Assembly (NCBI GenBank): GCA_026988735.1
Contig: JALSKR010000235.1
Location: 1-19,698 of the forward strand
Origin: Sulfurimonas sp.
GTDB taxonomy: Bacteria > Campylobacterota > Campylobacteria > Campylobacterales > Sulfurimonadaceae
Reading direction: 5' to 3'
DNA: 19,698 nucleotides
Below, piece by piece: positions 9,139-16,913 of the stretch (the stretch's first letter is position 1; each line of letters starts with the position of its first letter). Both the position numbers and the translations under genes were made by a program. Under the pieces are notes generated by a model, which searched no databases, was not told the DNA's origin, and saw only the letters and a list, made by a program, of their open reading frames with translations.

Positions 9139-10320
9139 TCACATACCTGGAATTCTAGGTATTTTACCGAGTTTCGAATTGCGGCAGTAAATGCCCCATC
9201 CTTTTTTTAGCCAGTGTCCGATAATAGGCAAAGGAAGCATGAAAGCACGCTTTTCATCTCTGTAAACAAAGGCTGCCCCATTTCCTGTATCCATGACGCA
9301 TAAAATATTTAAGTGTTCATTATAGCCTTTAAAGTCACTGCCCCCATTGTCTCTTTGCTCAATATTATGTGCTGTATTTTTTGCCATTACTTCTGCAACA
9401 TGACCTTGTTTGGCACGCCAATCATAGCCCTCAAGTGAAGCAACATCACCGATTGCATAAATATTACTCATTGAACCGTTTTCATTGACAACACATGAAT
9501 AGTCATCTGTTTTTATAAAACCTGCCTCATTCAGTGGCAAATCGGAATTTTTGATGACTTGGTGTCCGTCACCGGCAGGAATGAACATGGTAAAATCTGA
9601 TGGAAGTTTTGTGTCATCTTCAAATACAATACCATCTTTTTCAAACTCTTTAATTTTCTTGCCAAAATGTTGTGTAATGCCTAGTTTTTTAAACATAACA
9701 TCCATCATTTTAAGTGCTTGAGGACCCATGCGTTTTCCAGGTTCGGCCATTGGAGCAAAAAAAGTGAGTTCAAAATTGTCTCGTATGCCTTTTTTCTTTA
9801 ACATAGTATGAACATTAAAGAGCAGTTCAAACCCCGGTCCGCCACGAACAGCAGAGCTGTCTTTTGGATTGCCTCCAAATCCCATGCAAATTTTTCCACT
9901 GCCTTTTTCTATGAGTGCATCAAGCGCATCTCTGATTTGCAATGACTGCTCGGGTGCACCACAGATTGAGAGTGTGTTTTGTATGCCGGGTGCTTTCATT
10001 TTTGCAGCACCCATGGCAATAATAAGATAGTCATAATCGCTGATGACACCTGACTTTACAAGTGTGACACTATTTTTTTCTTTTGATATTTCTGCTACTT
10101 CATCAATGATGAGTGTAAAACCATGCGCCCGTTGCAACTCGTTTAAATCAACACAGACATCTTTGAATTCACTCTCATGCGTGGGTACCCAAATAGAAGT
10201 AGGATAAATATAAAAATATTCTCGGTTACTTACAAGTGTAACATCATAGTCCATTCTTTTAAGATAAGATGCCGCATCAACTCCGGCAAATCCGCCACCT
10301 AAAATAAGTACTTTTTTCAT
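9139..10320 (-). CDS. SQR/NDH-2-family FAD flavoprotein, sulfide:quinone oxidoreductase-like
   Basis: A 393-residue FAD-dependent oxidoreductase. The N-terminal dinucleotide fold is MKKVLILGGGFAGVDAASYL (GGGFAG at 8-13), the second FAD-contacting motif IYAIGDVAS is near 287-295, and a C-terminal region with hydrophobic and aromatic residues (about 355-380) could sit on the membrane. Cysteines fall at 120 (ICGAPEQS), 145 and 341 (ILCVMDTGNGAAFVYRD), a spacing reminiscent of the catalytic cysteines of sulfide:quinone oxidoreductases. SQR passes electrons from sulfide to quinone. Sulfur-oxidising Campylobacterota carry several such paralogues. The gene stands alone with its own -10-like TATAAT (minus strand, 10344-10349). 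A related NADH or other quinone reductase cannot be excluded. Confidence 0.75.
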   Translation of the reverse strand: MKKVLILGGGFAGVDAASYLKRMDYDVTLVSNREYFYIYPTSIWVPTHESEFKDVCVDLNELQRAHGFTLIIDEVAEISKEKNSVTLVKSGVISDYDYLIIAMGAAKMKAPGIQNTLSICGAPEQSLQIRDALDALIEKGSGKICMGFGGNPKDSSAVRGGPGFELLFNVHTMLKKKGIRDNFELTFFAPMAEPGKRMGPQALKMMDVMFKKLGITQHFGKKIKEFEKDGIVFEDDTKLPSDFTMFIPAGDGHQVIKNSDLPLNEAGFIKTDDYSCVVNENGSMSNIYAIGDVASLEGYDWRAKQGHVAEVMAKNTAHNIEQRDNGGSDFKGYNEHLNILCVMDTGNGAAFVYRDEKRAFMLPLPIIGHWLKKGWGIYCRNSKLGKIPRIPGM

Positions 10321-10343
10321 ATTTCAGCCTTTTATTGGTTCAA

Positions 10344-10349
10344 ATTATA
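10344..10349 (-). promoter_or_regulatory. Candidate -10 of the SQR-like gene
   Basis: Minus-strand CTTATAATTTG gives a perfect TATAAT 24 bases before the start codon, with AAGG as ribosome site in between. It sits in the 89-base gap after the EamA gene. The -35 region is not distinctive. Confidence 0.5.
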
Positions 10350-10409
10350 AGAAATATTATCTTAATTGATGTTAAAATTAGATTAAATAGGCTATTTTTA
10401 TCGTCAAAT

Positions 10410-11282
10410 TTATTTTTTGTTTATAAAGTATACGGCAATCATGCTGAGTAGTCCACCTATGATTACATGTAACTGTATAGGCTCATCTAAAATTAGCCAG
10501 GCACAAGAGAGGGCAAAAAAGGGGACTAAAAACATAAAAGAGCTTGTTTTCTGACTGCCGAGTTTACCGCTGGCAACAAAGAAAATAGTTGTTGCAAGTG
10601 TTTGCCCTAAAACAGCAAGATAAATCAAAGCTGTCCAAAATTTGACACCTTGAGTAAATACGGCACTTAAATCGGAATCATAGGCATAGAAAAAACTAAA
10701 AAAAGTGGCGATAACGGAAATAAAAAAACTGTAATGCACTGGATGAATATGTTTATGAGAGTGCTGCGCAAGCAAGGTCACACCTGCCCAGATAAGCGCA
10801 CTGAGTAAAAAGTAAATATTTGAACTGTTTAGAAAAAGAGAAAAATCATTCAACTGCAGTAAAATATAGCCACCGACAAGCCCGAGTAAAAGCCCGAAAT
10901 ATTGCCGTGTTGAAAGCCCGCTTTTAAAAAGCACGGCAACAAGTAAAAAGGTCATAATGGGGCTAAATGTTGTAATGATGACACTGCCGGCTCCTGCAAG
11001 ACCGTATTTGATACCTAAAAAAGAAAAAACCATAAAAGCGATGTTTAAAAAGGAACTGCCGAGGATATATTTGAGTGAGCCTCGTGTGAGTGTAATGGGT
11101 GTTTTAAAAAAATAGAGTATAGGTAAAAAAGAGAGGCTCATCAGAAAAAAACGCCAAAATATGACGACATCCATTGGCATTGCAGTGGTAAGAATTTTTA
11201 GTGCAGTCCATCCGCCTCCCCACAGTAGCATAGCCAGTATGAGTAGGTATTCATATGGCTTATCGTCGTTTTTCAAATTCAT
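10410..11282 (-). CDS. EamA/DMT-family transporter
   Basis: A 290-residue, ten-helix membrane protein of the drug/metabolite transporter superfamily, made of two EamA repeats (about 10-140 and 150-288). Family features include LLWGGGWTALKILTTAMPMDVVIFWRF at the start, SVIITTFSPIMTFLLVAVLFKS ending repeat 1, and FMFLVPFFALSCAWLILDEPIQLHVIIGGLLSMIAVYFINKK at the C-terminus. Substrate cannot be predicted; known relatives export amino acids or other metabolites. Its start overlaps the 3' end of the upstream symporter gene by 23 bases, so the two are probably co-transcribed and translationally coupled. The next Met is inside the first membrane helix, which supports the overlapping start. The C-terminal coding region contains a TTACATGTAA palindrome (10463-10472). 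Confidence 0.87.
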   Translation of the reverse strand: MNLKNDDKPYEYLLILAMLLWGGGWTALKILTTAMPMDVVIFWRFFLMSLSFLPILYFFKTPITLTRGSLKYILGSSFLNIAFMVFSFLGIKYGLAGAGSVIITTFSPIMTFLLVAVLFKSGLSTRQYFGLLLGLVGGYILLQLNDFSLFLNSSNIYFLLSALIWAGVTLLAQHSHKHIHPVHYSFFISVIATFFSFFYAYDSDLSAVFTQGVKFWTALIYLAVLGQTLATTIFFVASGKLGSQKTSSFMFLVPFFALSCAWLILDEPIQLHVIIGGLLSMIAVYFINKK

Positions 11283-12471
11283 CTACAATTTTTGTGACAA
11301 TTAAATCAGAGGTAACATTGAGTGAAGTACGACACATATCCAAAATTCTGTCCACGGCTACAATTAGAGCCATATATTCTACAGGTAGTCCAAGTTGGTT
11401 CAATATAATAACCATCATAACAAGTGAAGCACTCGGTAGTGCCGCAACACCGACACTGAGTGCGACAACGGTAATGCCCAAAAGGATTTGATCACCCAAG
11501 CTCAAAGCAACTCCGGCCAAATTTGCGATGTATAAAACGGCAACACTCAAATATGCCGCCGTACCGTCCATAGAAACCGTAGCACCCAAAGGCAGTACAA
11601 AAGAGGCTGTTTTTTTATCTATACCGCCCATTTCCTCCGTTACACGCATACTCACCGGTAATGTTGCTGCAGAAGATGCCGTGGAAAATGCCATAATCGG
11701 TGCTTCTCGAACATCTGAGAGGTAAGCATAAGGGTTTACTTTTGTAAAAAATCGCAGTACCGCAGGCAGGGTGACAAGGGCGTGAAAAATAATGACGCCG
11801 ACAACGAGTAAAACATATTTATAGAGTCCAAATACGACATCAATGCCTTGTTCTGCTATGACATAAGAGATGAGTGAAAAAACACCGATAGGTGTCAGCA
11901 GTATGACCCACTCTGCCATTTTGAGCATGGCTTCGCTGACTGCCGTGAAAAAAGTGCCGAGTATCTCCTTTTGTTTGGGTGCCAGATAGAGTGACGCCAC
12001 ACCAAAAAGAATGGCAAATATAATAATCTGCATCATTTTTCCCTCAGAAAGAGCATGAAAAATATTTGTAGGAATGAAGCTTAAAATCATATTTTCAAAA
12101 GAAAAAGGGGCAAGTGTCGTCGCTTTTGCATAAGCAAGCCCGCTGCTGCTGACATGCTCGCCAATGTGAAAAATATTCATGGCAACGATGGCGGCAACAA
12201 CGGCAAGAGCAGTTGTTAGAATATACAAGCCGATGGTTTTAAGCCCCATGCGTTTTAAGTGCTCAATAGAACCAAGCCCAAGAATGGCAACAAAAATACT
12301 GGCAAAAACAAGGGGTACGACAAGCATTTTTAAAAAATAGACAAAGGCAGTTCCTATCATCTTTTGTTTGAGGGCAAGTTCTGGAAAAAAGATGCCAAAC
12401 AAAACACCTAAAACAATGCCAAAAATGACAAGGGTATTCGTTGTTGCATATTTTTTTATTTTTTTAAGCAT
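11260..12471 (-). CDS. Dicarboxylate/amino acid:cation symporter (DAACS, GltP/DctA type)
   Basis: A 403-residue inner-membrane protein of the SLC1-like family that takes up glutamate, aspartate or C4-dicarboxylates with Na+ or H+. Family marks appear in order: SSAATLPVSMRVTEEMGG (hairpin HP1), SMDGTAAYLSVAVLYIANLAG (the NMDGT motif, with Ser for Asn), a Gly/Ala/Pro-rich HP2 segment and VDRILDMCRTSLNVTSDLIVTKIV, which carries the substrate-binding Asp and Arg of the last helix. The ribosome site AGAGGAAA precedes the ATG. A repeat array fills the upstream gap and the EamA gene overlaps downstream. Whether the substrate is glutamate or a dicarboxylate cannot be settled from these motifs. Confidence 0.9.
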   Translation of the reverse strand: MLKKIKKYATTNTLVIFGIVLGVLFGIFFPELALKQKMIGTAFVYFLKMLVVPLVFASIFVAILGLGSIEHLKRMGLKTIGLYILTTALAVVAAIVAMNIFHIGEHVSSSGLAYAKATTLAPFSFENMILSFIPTNIFHALSEGKMMQIIIFAILFGVASLYLAPKQKEILGTFFTAVSEAMLKMAEWVILLTPIGVFSLISYVIAEQGIDVVFGLYKYVLLVVGVIIFHALVTLPAVLRFFTKVNPYAYLSDVREAPIMAFSTASSAATLPVSMRVTEEMGGIDKKTASFVLPLGATVSMDGTAAYLSVAVLYIANLAGVALSLGDQILLGITVVALSVGVAALPSASLVMMVIILNQLGLPVEYMALIVAVDRILDMCRTSLNVTSDLIVTKIVDEFEKRR

Positions 12472-12506
12472 ATATAATTTCCTCTATTTAAGTGAAGTGG
12501 TTTTTT

Positions 12507-12852
12507 GGAATCGGTACTTCAGTGCCGACTGTTGCAACTTTAAAGCCACTCTCAGCCCGCACTAAAGTACGGGTTCCGAAGAGCTTATTCTTTTTCCTCG
12601 GAATCGGTACTTCAGTGCCGACTGTTGCAATTTTCCTGTCACTCCCAGCCCGCACTAAAGTACGGGTTCCGAAGAGCTTATTCTTTTTCCTCGGAATCGG
12701 TACTTCAGTGCCGACTATTGCAATTTTCCTGTCACTCTCAGCCCGCACTAAAGTACGGGTTCCAAAGAGCTTATTCCTTTTCCTCGGAATCGGTACTTCA
12801 GTGCCGACTATTGCTACTTTTTACCACTCTCAGTTTGTACTAAAGCAGGTTC
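12507..12852 (+). repeat. Repeat locus B: four tandem 71-bp double-hairpin elements, last one running into asnB
   Basis: Copies start at 12507, 12600, 12693 and 12786, every 93 bases: a 71-base core plus a 22-base linker of the GAAGAGCTTATTC..TTTTTCCTC type. Arm 1 is GGAATCGGTACTTCAGTGCC, and arm 2 ends in AAGTACGGGTTCC. The first three copies are nearly identical. The fourth is degenerate in arm 2 (GTACTAAAGCAGGTTC), and that arm overlaps the last 13 bases of asnB. Because 93 is a multiple of three, long open frames cross the array on both strands, but their products are just a 31-residue tandem repeat and not genuine proteins. With the flanking bases this accounts for the 12472-12839 gap. 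Confidence 0.93.
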
Positions 12853-14639
12853 GTCTTTATCCAGTACGATAGTACATAAAGTCCCCATACATGCTGCTTA
12901 AAACTCCCTCTTGATGCCGTGTTTATATATTCGTTTAACTTCTTTTTATGAAACATGCCTGTTTGGGCATTGACCTCTTGAATAAGATTGATTTTGTGAG
13001 AGTTGATGAGGTATTCCATATAAGGATTGGAAAAGCCTTTTTTCTTGCGTGTGAGTATTTTAGCATCAAGTTTATTTGCCATAATCTGCTTTAGTAGTGA
13101 CTTTGTCACACCCTCTTCATAACGCAATTTTGGATCAATGCTAAACACCAAAGATGCAAGTTTATGGTCTAAAAACGGGGTGCGTGATTCTATGGAGTGC
13201 GCCATGCTGACACGGTCGAGTTTTGTTAAGAAATGCTCTGCCTGAAAAATATTGAGGTCAATATAGCTGTACCAAATGCTTTCGTCACTGTGAGTAGAGG
13301 CTTCAAAGCGATTTCTGTAGCTTTGAAGATATTTCAGACTTTCATTGTCTTTGACATTACGACGCATCAGTTGGTTCTTTTGCAGGTCGGTAAACTTGTC
13401 ACCGCTCGTACGAAAAAGAAGCGTGTCATCAAAAATCCGTTTATACCACTCCCATTCTCGATTCATCGAAAAATTGGCACGGAAATATTTTTTGAGCCAG
13501 TTTTTATGTGCTAGATTTGCAGCACCCTCAATGTCAAGATATTCAAAATATTGCCTGTAGCCCAAGAAAAGCTCATCAGCACCCTCACCACTCAACACAA
13601 CTTTGTAACCGTCTTTTTTAATACGCTCAAAAAGCAGGTACAGAGGCACAGCAGCAGGGTCATTGAGCGGTTCATCAAGTGTATCAAGCACTTTGTCGCT
13701 TGCATTTATAAAGTCATTTTCATCTATGGCAAGCTGTTTGTTCTTTACATGTAAGGTCTTAGCACTCAATGCTGCATTTTCACGCTCATCATATTTGGCA
13801 AACTCTTTATATCCCAAAGTATAGGTTTGTAAGTTCATACCGTGTTGTTTGGCATAGTAGTTGATAGTGGCACTGTCTATACCGCCCGAAAGTAGTGAAG
13901 CCATAGGAACATCGGTGTTTAAACGCATCTGTATGGATTCTTCTAAAAGTTTTTCTAAACTCTCAAGTGCTTCTGATTTGTCGTTTATCATATTTGCAGG
14001 AGCCTCAAGCAGGTCAAAATAGCGTTTACATGTAACATGTCCGTCTTTATAGATGAGATACTCTCCCGCAGCGAGTTTTTTGATGCCTTCATAAAAAGTA
14101 TGTGGCGGTGTGGGTGCTAAAAAAGAGAGGTAGGACAAAAGGGCGTCGTTATTGAGTTTACATGTAGATAAAAAAGGCTTGAGTGCTTTTATTTCTGAAG
14201 CAAAAACAAAGCTAGAACCTTCAAGGTAAAAAAGCGGTTTTTTCCCGAGTCTGTCACGAAAAAGATAGAGTGTATCACCATCCATGAGGGCAATAGCAAA
14301 CATGCCACGCAAATGCTTGACAAAATCAACACCCCATTTCAAATAGGCAGCAATGATGACTTCGCTGTCACTTTGTGTTTGGAACTCAAAGTCAAGTTCA
14401 TGTTTGAGTTCTTGAAAATTATATATTTCTCCGTTAAAAGAGAGTAGAATGTTTTTGTGTTTGATTGGCTGATGGCTTCTGTGATGACTGTCTCTTATAG
14501 AGAGCCTTTGATGGGCGAAAAAGAGTCTGCTGTTTTGGATAATGCCACAGTAGTCAGGTCCACGGTGTGACAAAAGAGCAAGGACATTTTTTGCCTTGTT
14601 TTCATTATAATCACCGATGATACCAAAAATTGCACACAT
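12840..14639 (-). CDS. asnB: Asparagine synthetase B, glutamine-hydrolysing
   Basis: A 599-residue enzyme that makes asparagine from aspartate, ATP and glutamine in the cytosol. The N-terminal class II glutaminase domain starts with the nucleophile Cys2 (MCAIFG), followed by LSHRGPD (23-29) and FNGEIYNF (68-75). The synthetase domain has the PPi-loop SGGIDS at 251-256, LSGEGADELFLGY, and the SIESRTPFLDH segment. Length fits stand-alone AsnB. The ATG overlaps the methyltransferase stop by one base (TAATG), so the pair forms an operon. The last residues (KTNLL) and the TAG stop are encoded by a degenerate repeat arm of locus B. The gene holds three TACATGTA palindromes. Some relatives amidate other substrates in polysaccharide or peptide loci, but none is evident here. 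Confidence 0.93.
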   Translation of the reverse strand: MCAIFGIIGDYNENKAKNVLALLSHRGPDYCGIIQNSRLFFAHQRLSIRDSHHRSHQPIKHKNILLSFNGEIYNFQELKHELDFEFQTQSDSEVIIAAYLKWGVDFVKHLRGMFAIALMDGDTLYLFRDRLGKKPLFYLEGSSFVFASEIKALKPFLSTCKLNNDALLSYLSFLAPTPPHTFYEGIKKLAAGEYLIYKDGHVTCKRYFDLLEAPANMINDKSEALESLEKLLEESIQMRLNTDVPMASLLSGGIDSATINYYAKQHGMNLQTYTLGYKEFAKYDERENAALSAKTLHVKNKQLAIDENDFINASDKVLDTLDEPLNDPAAVPLYLLFERIKKDGYKVVLSGEGADELFLGYRQYFEYLDIEGAANLAHKNWLKKYFRANFSMNREWEWYKRIFDDTLLFRTSGDKFTDLQKNQLMRRNVKDNESLKYLQSYRNRFEASTHSDESIWYSYIDLNIFQAEHFLTKLDRVSMAHSIESRTPFLDHKLASLVFSIDPKLRYEEGVTKSLLKQIMANKLDAKILTRKKKGFSNPYMEYLINSHKINLIQEVNAQTGMFHKKKLNEYINTASRGSFKQHVWGLYVLSYWIKTNLL

Positions 14640-15220
14640 TATTTGAAAAATCCTACCGTGATGTCATGTTCAAGGTAGCCCTCAATGAAGCGGATATGCT
14701 TTACATGTAAACTTTTTGCAAGCGATTGGATTGTTTGCATGTTGATATAGTTGTAAATATCACTCTCTTTGTCGCCATACAGGGCATTGAAAATAAAAGC
14801 TTTTTGAGAGGATTCAAAGCAGTTTCGTATAAAAAGTTGTGTCTCAAAAGGGGTTAAAATATTTAAAGCACCACTGCAAATGTAGTAATGGGCAAGGGGA
14901 AGTTTGGCTTTTGTTATGTCGGCATGAAGAATTTCACATGATGTTCTTTGTTGGGCAATGTCACACATCTCTTGGAGCGAATCTATGCCGATATATTTGT
15001 TTACATGTACATCGTTGGTTTGTAAAAATCTGTAAAAATCCCCAAAACCGCAGCCTGCATCGGCAATCACACACTGTGCTAAATCTGTTTCAAGCATTTC
15101 TAATATTTTGTCAAATCGTATGCTTTGATGTGAGCCCGAGGACCAGTGAAGCCCACAAGAAGATACACCGTATTTTTTGAGTGCGGCTTTATAAAATTTT
15201 TCACTGTCAATACGCGGCAT
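14639..15220 (-). CDS. Class I SAM-dependent methyltransferase
   Basis: A 193-residue protein with a Rossmann-type methyltransferase core: motif I VIADAGCGFGDF (about 51-62), the acidic end of beta 2 at YIGIDSLQEMCDIA (about 77-90), and a motif II-like ILHADITKAKLP followed by YYICSGALNIL. The substrate is unknown; the small size and general fold suggest a small-molecule or generic class I enzyme. AAGGAGT is a good ribosome site and a palindromic -10 lies ~24 bases upstream. asnB follows with a one-base overlap, so the two are co-expressed. Two TACATGTA palindromes lie inside the gene, read as LHVK and VHVN. Confidence 0.82.
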   Translation of the reverse strand: MPRIDSEKFYKAALKKYGVSSCGLHWSSGSHQSIRFDKILEMLETDLAQCVIADAGCGFGDFYRFLQTNDVHVNKYIGIDSLQEMCDIAQQRTSCEILHADITKAKLPLAHYYICSGALNILTPFETQLFIRNCFESSQKAFIFNALYGDKESDIYNYINMQTIQSLAKSLHVKHIRFIEGYLEHDITVGFFK

Positions 15221-15241
15221 AAGACTCCTTTTTTATTTTTG

Positions 15242-15255
15242 CTATTATATAATAG
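15242..15255. promoter_or_regulatory. Palindromic, potentially bidirectional -10 element
   Basis: CTATTATATAATAG is a perfect 14-base palindrome that offers TATAAT on both strands (minus 15244-15249, plus 15248-15253). Leftward it is correctly spaced for the methyltransferase-asnB operon. Rightward it would start a transcript that crosses repeat locus C before reaching panE at 15523. It lies between divergent genes. The dual use is inferred. Confidence 0.5.
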
Positions 15256-15267
15256 TTATGTAAAAAA

Positions 15268-15488
15268 GCCGGCACTGAAGTACCGGTTCCGAGAAATTTT
15301 GGAACCCATCCTTTAGGGTGGGCTGAAAGTGGCATGAAAGTAGCAATAGTCGGCACTAAAGTACCGATTCCGAGAAATTTTGGAACCCGTACTTTAGTGC
15401 GGGCTGAGAGTGGCATGAAAGTAGCAATAGTCGGCACTAAAGTACCGATTCCGAGAAAGTTTTCGGAACCCATTCTGCAGTGCGGGCT
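15268..15488 (-). repeat. Repeat locus C: two full elements plus two half elements, inverted orientation
   Basis: The same family as loci A and B, read on the minus strand. From left to right: an isolated arm 1 (15268-15290), a full element (15301-15371), a second full element (15382-15452) and an isolated arm 2 (15465-15488). Linkers are short and alike (GAGAAATTTT twice, GAGAAAGTTTTC once). The full elements are again exactly 71 bases. The 81-base period is a multiple of three, so a long in-frame extension of panE crosses the array; I reject it as coding. The array lies in the divergent promoter region between the methyltransferase and panE genes and fills most of the 302-base gap. Confidence 0.92.
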
Positions 15489-15522
15489 TTGTGTGTTGAA
15501 AATCGAAAAAGAGGAAATAAAT

Positions 15523-16389
15523 ATGAAAATAGCAATAGTCGGTTTGGGCGGTGTCGGCGGGTATTTGGCGGCATCCTTTGCAAAAAGTGGGTTACATGTA
15601 ACGGGTTTTGCACGAGGCAAACATTTAGAGGCGATTCAAAAAGAGGGTATAACAATCAAAGAAGATGAAACACAGTGGAGTATTCCTTTACATGTAAGCA
15701 CACTTGAGGGGGCAGAGGGCTATTTTGATATAGTGATGTTTTGCGTCAAAAGTTATGACTTACAGGCTTCATGTAAAGCCTTAAAAAATCGTATAAATGC
15801 AAACTCGATTCTTCTCTCTTTTTCAAACGGTGTCAATAACGGCGATATGCTTAGAGAATATTGCAACGGTAGAGTCTTGGATGCCTGTATGTATATACTC
15901 GCACACAGAGAAGCCCCAGGAGTGATTCGTAAAAAAGGCAAGGTCTTTGCAGCACTTTTTGGTGGAGAAGATGCAGAGGCAGTTGCTACTGTTGCACAGT
16001 TATTTACACAAGCTGCCTTGCGTTATAAAACTCCGCAAAATATTAAAGAAGCGTTGTACAAAAAGTATATATTCATTGCTGCGTTTGCAACACTTACTAC
16101 TTACTACAATACAACAATAGGGGAAATTTATGAAAAACATTATGATGAAGCAAAAAAGCTTTTAAGAGAAATTGCCGAGTTTGCCAAAGAGAGTGAGGGG
16201 TTAGAGCTGTTTGATGAGGTACAAAAGTCTTTGGAAACGGCAAGAAAAGTGCCTTACGATTCTACAACCTCAATGTGGCTTGATTTTAAAAACGGTAAAA
16301 AAACTGAGCTTGAAAGTTTAAGTGGATATGTTCAAAAACCTTTTATGCAAAAACTCTATAATGAGTTAAAAAAGAGAGAAAAAGAATGA
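15523..16389 (+). CDS. panE: 2-dehydropantoate 2-reductase family protein (ApbA/PanE)
   Basis: A 288-residue NADPH-dependent reductase of the ketopantoate reductase family; PanE reduces 2-dehydropantoate to pantoate for coenzyme A synthesis. The start at 15523 is supported by GAGGAAAT at 15511-15518 and by the family N-terminus MKIAIVGLGGVGGYLA with the GxGGVGG nucleotide motif at 7-13. Further marks are VMFCVKSYD, SFSNGVNN, KKYIFIAAFATLTTYYNTTIGEI (catalytic Lys region) and STTSMWLDFKNGKKTELESLSG near the C-terminus. An in-frame extension upstream is only translated repeat DNA. The first 20 bases match the repeat centre at 19 positions. Its stop overlaps msrA by ATGA. Paralogues with other substrates exist, so PanE activity itself is not assured. 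Confidence 0.82.
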   Translation: MKIAIVGLGGVGGYLAASFAKSGLHVTGFARGKHLEAIQKEGITIKEDETQWSIPLHVSTLEGAEGYFDIVMFCVKSYDLQASCKALKNRINANSILLSFSNGVNNGDMLREYCNGRVLDACMYILAHREAPGVIRKKGKVFAALFGGEDAEAVATVAQLFTQAALRYKTPQNIKEALYKKYIFIAAFATLTTYYNTTIGEIYEKHYDEAKKLLREIAEFAKESEGLELFDEVQKSLETARKVPYDSTTSMWLDFKNGKKTELESLSGYVQKPFMQKLYNELKKREKE

Positions 16390-16913
16390 AAAAAGAGCGA
16401 ATTGTACTGGGTGGCGGATGTTTTTGGTGTATAGAAGCAGTTTTCAGAAATGTCAAAGGCGTATTCTCGGTAGTGAGTGGTTATGCCGGAGGTGCAAGAG
16501 CAAATCCTTCTTATGAAAATGTTTGCTCGGGGGCTACTGGGCATGCTGAAATTGTCGATATTATTTATGACGCAGATGTTATCAGTCTAAGTGAAATTTT
16601 GGATATATTTTTTGAAATTCATGACCCGACAACACTCAATGCTCAAGGTGCAGACAAAGGAACACAGTACCGTTCTGTAATTTATTACGGCGATGAAGAA
16701 CAAAAAAGAGTGATAGAGGAGTCCATAGCAAAACATCAACACGATTTTACAGACAAAATTGTAACTGAGCTAAGCTCTCTGCCTGAGGTTTATCCAGCTG
16801 AGGCGTATCATCAAAATTATTATAATCTGAATGCTTCACAAGGCTATTGTCAGATGGTTATTGCACCAAAACTACAAAAATTTATGACGAAGTTTTCTCA
16901 TGTATTATCGTAA
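16386..16913 (+). CDS. msrA: Peptide-methionine (S)-S-oxide reductase MsrA
   Basis: MsrA repairs the S-diastereomer of oxidised methionine, using thioredoxin-type reductants. The 175-residue single-domain protein has GGGCFWCIEAVF at 9-20 with catalytic Cys12, then VVSGYAGG, HAEIVDIIYD, GADKGTQYRSVIYY and YPAEAYHQNYY in the normal order. No MsrB domain is fused, and only Cys15 near the start and a few downstream cysteines could resolve the sulfenic acid. The start overlaps the panE stop (ATGA), and the flavoprotein gene follows after 41 bases, so oxidant repair and a flavin reductase are grouped together. Confidence 0.95.
   Translation: MKKERIVLGGGCFWCIEAVFRNVKGVFSVVSGYAGGARANPSYENVCSGATGHAEIVDIIYDADVISLSEILDIFFEIHDPTTLNAQGADKGTQYRSVIYYGDEEQKRVIEESIAKHQHDFTDKIVTELSSLPEVYPAEAYHQNYYNLNASQGYCQMVIAPKLQKFMTKFSHVLS

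Noticed and set aside
10381-10409. Terminator after the EamA gene
   Set aside because: The only inverted repeat (AAATAG/CTATTT) has almost no loop and no GC content, so it is too weak to call.
8649-12852. CRISPR array
   Set aside because: The repeated cores are 71 bases and the intervals are short and identical within each locus, so there are no unique spacers. No cas genes are present.
12488-12872. Open frames on both strands crossing repeat locus B (86 and 126 codons)
   Set aside because: The array period is 93 bases, a multiple of three, so stop-free frames arise automatically. The products are just tandem translations of the repeat, with no start-site support.
15207-15620. Minus-strand 137-codon frame and a 63-residue N-terminal extension of panE across locus C
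   Set aside because: Both are translated repeat DNA (81-base period). The panE family N-terminus and ribosome site define the start at 15523.
15765-15785. GGCTT/AAGCC hairpin with CATGTA loop within panE
   Set aside because: A 5-bp stem inside a coding region with no flanking signal; likely chance.
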